A stretch of DNA of 64,000 nt from Myxococcales bacterium (GTDB taxonomy: Bacteria > Myxococcota_A > Polyangia > Polyangiales > Houyiibacteriaceae), in contig JAHEEE010000006.1 of assembly GCA_024640845.1 (NCBI GenBank), positions 28,579-92,578 of the forward strand, given 5' to 3'. Below, one piece after another: positions 63,137-64,000 of this stretch. The notes beneath the pieces are model-generated. The model was not told the DNA's origin, ran no database searches, and was given only the letters and a program-made list of their open reading frames with translations. Position 1 is the first letter of the stretch. Each line of letters opens with the position of its first letter. A program made the translations under genes and the position numbers.

Positions 63137-64000
63137 TCAGTCCATGATCTCGTCGACCTGTTCGACCAACGGCTCATCCGCGCCGGCGACGACCGCGGGC
63201 GCGTTCTCGATGCTGCTGAGCTGCGCCTGCCACTTCGCCATCGCTTCCTTGTAGGCGGGGAGCTCACGAGCCGGCATACGCAAGCCGGGTCCGTTGAGCT
63301 CGCTCAGCGGATCGAGGTAGCGGCCGTACTTCTTGAGGCCGAAATGAAGGTGGGGACCGGTAGACCGTCCGGTCGATCCGACGAATCCGATCAGCTCTCG
63401 CTGTTTGACGTACGAGCCGGGGCGAACGCCGCTCTTGATTCGATGAAGATGGGCATATGCGGTTTCGAAGCCGCCACTGTGGCGGATCACGACGAGGTTG
63501 CCGTTCGCGCCCTTCCGACCCGCAAACGTGACCCGGCCCTCTGCGGCGGCCCAGACTGGTGTGCCGGTGGGTGCGGCGTAGTCGACGCCGAGGTGTGGCA
63601 TGACTCGTTTGAGAATCGGGTGAAAGCGCCGCGGGTTGAAGCGTGAAGAGAGACGGTCGTAGCGAAGCGGCGTCCGAAGCCAGCCGCCCACCATGGCGCG
63701 GCCGGTATCGTCGTAGTACTGCCCCACCGCGTTACCGGACTGGTAGTAGAACGCTTGCAGCTTGCCGGTCTTCTGGCCGTCGTACTCGAGCGCGTGGACG
63801 CGGCCATAGCGGAGAAACTGGCCGTCGACCCTCTCCTCGTCGACGACGATTCGAAACACGTCGCCTTTGCGTGCCTGGAGCGCGAAGTTGACGCGACCTT
63901 CGAACGCTTCGACGAAGAAGGTTGCGAGGCCTGCGGGCAGTCCAAGCCCCGCCAACCCATCGCCGATCGACGTTTCCACGGAGGCCGCGCGCGCAATCGG
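63137..64000 (-). CDS. M23 peptidase (partial, enters from the right edge)
   Basis: At least 287 residues visible; the frame stays open to the window edge, so the N-terminus is missing (GTG 63979 is probably internal). The C-terminal LytM/M23 domain has MPHLGVDYAAPTGTPVWAAA (first His, Asp), AYAHLHRI and STGPHLHFGLKK (HxH), so the zinc site is complete. An upstream domain (VFRIVVDEERVDGQFLRYGR) resembles the N-terminal regions of ShyA-type endopeptidases. It cleaves or regulates peptidoglycan cross-links in the envelope. Confidence 0.88.
   Translation of the reverse strand, partial: PIARAASVETSIGDGLAGLGLPAGLATFFVEAFEGRVNFALQARKGDVFRIVVDEERVDGQFLRYGRVHALEYDGQKTGKLQAFYYQSGNAVGQYYDDTGRAMVGGWLRTPLRYDRLSSRFNPRRFHPILKRVMPHLGVDYAAPTGTPVWAAAEGRVTFAGRKGANGNLVVIRHSGGFETAYAHLHRIKSGVRPGSYVKQRELIGFVGSTGRSTGPHLHFGLKKYGRYLDPLSELNGPGLRMPARELPAYKEAMAKWQAQLSSIENAPAVVAGADEPLVEQVDEIMD

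Overview
The window is a GC-rich, gene-dense chromosomal segment with about 66 protein genes. No rRNA, tRNA, transposase, phage or CRISPR feature is visible. The gene repertoire points to a member of the Myxococcota (Polyangia-like delta-proteobacteria): a membrane Ser/Thr kinase with an N-terminal zinc ribbon, a PilZ protein of the myxobacterial type with a Pro/Ser/Arg linker, an rpoN-hpf-ptsN-hprK-rapZ-ptsH-ptsI cluster without a sugar permease, a large PlsB acyltransferase, a receiver protein with a decayed GGDEF domain, many lipoproteins, and many GTG/TTG starts. The species assignment is an inference.

Layout. 1-8.3 kb: an esterase lipoprotein, a class V aminotransferase, small membrane proteins, a CstA-like permease (minus strand), dapA, pyrD and a dicarboxylate/glutamate symporter (minus). 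8.4-18.6 kb is a long plus-strand run: tyrA (fused to chorismate mutase), dapB, a zinc-ribbon protein, a zinc-ribbon Ser/Thr kinase, queA-tgt (queuosine), purH-purD and a Sua5/YrdC protein. 18.6-24.9 kb: small unknowns, rluD and a DUF72 protein (minus), TPR proteins and an acyl-CoA mutase large subunit whose pocket residues look like isobutyryl-CoA mutase. 24.9-32.5 kb: two near-identical intergenic elements of about 410 bp, plus a partial third, bracket an N-formylglutamate amidohydrolase-like gene, an alpha/beta hydrolase, purF and a PEP-utilising enzyme with rifampin-phosphotransferase-like architecture. 32.5-46.3 kb is a mosaic of mostly singleton genes: a TPR protein fused to a decayed zincin, a MepA-like endopeptidase, an RNase HII-like protein, RNase HI, a manA-GT2-deacetylase operon, a Nudix hydrolase, a PilZ protein, a GNAT and a receiver protein. 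46.4-52.5 kb: rpoN and the regulatory PTS. 52.5-64 kb: plsB, rplM-rpsI, argC, a phosphoesterase, a PilZ protein, a GT39-type transferase and an M23 peptidase that runs off the right edge.

Most interesting signal: the paired intergenic elements at 25072-25483 and 32021-32443. Each holds a 27-nt inverted repeat 133 nt apart. Two nested stem-loops are kept in both copies, and one base pair of the long stem changes in a compensatory way (A-T in one copy, G-C in the other). This suggests a selected structure, either a structured RNA or a non-autonomous mobile element. Secondary signals are a recurrent TAnnnT box 6-7 nt before start codons (probable leaderless mRNAs), three convergent gene pairs that share a CTAG double stop, a PtsI that lacks a PEP-binding segment, and several enzyme-fold proteins that have lost catalytic residues.
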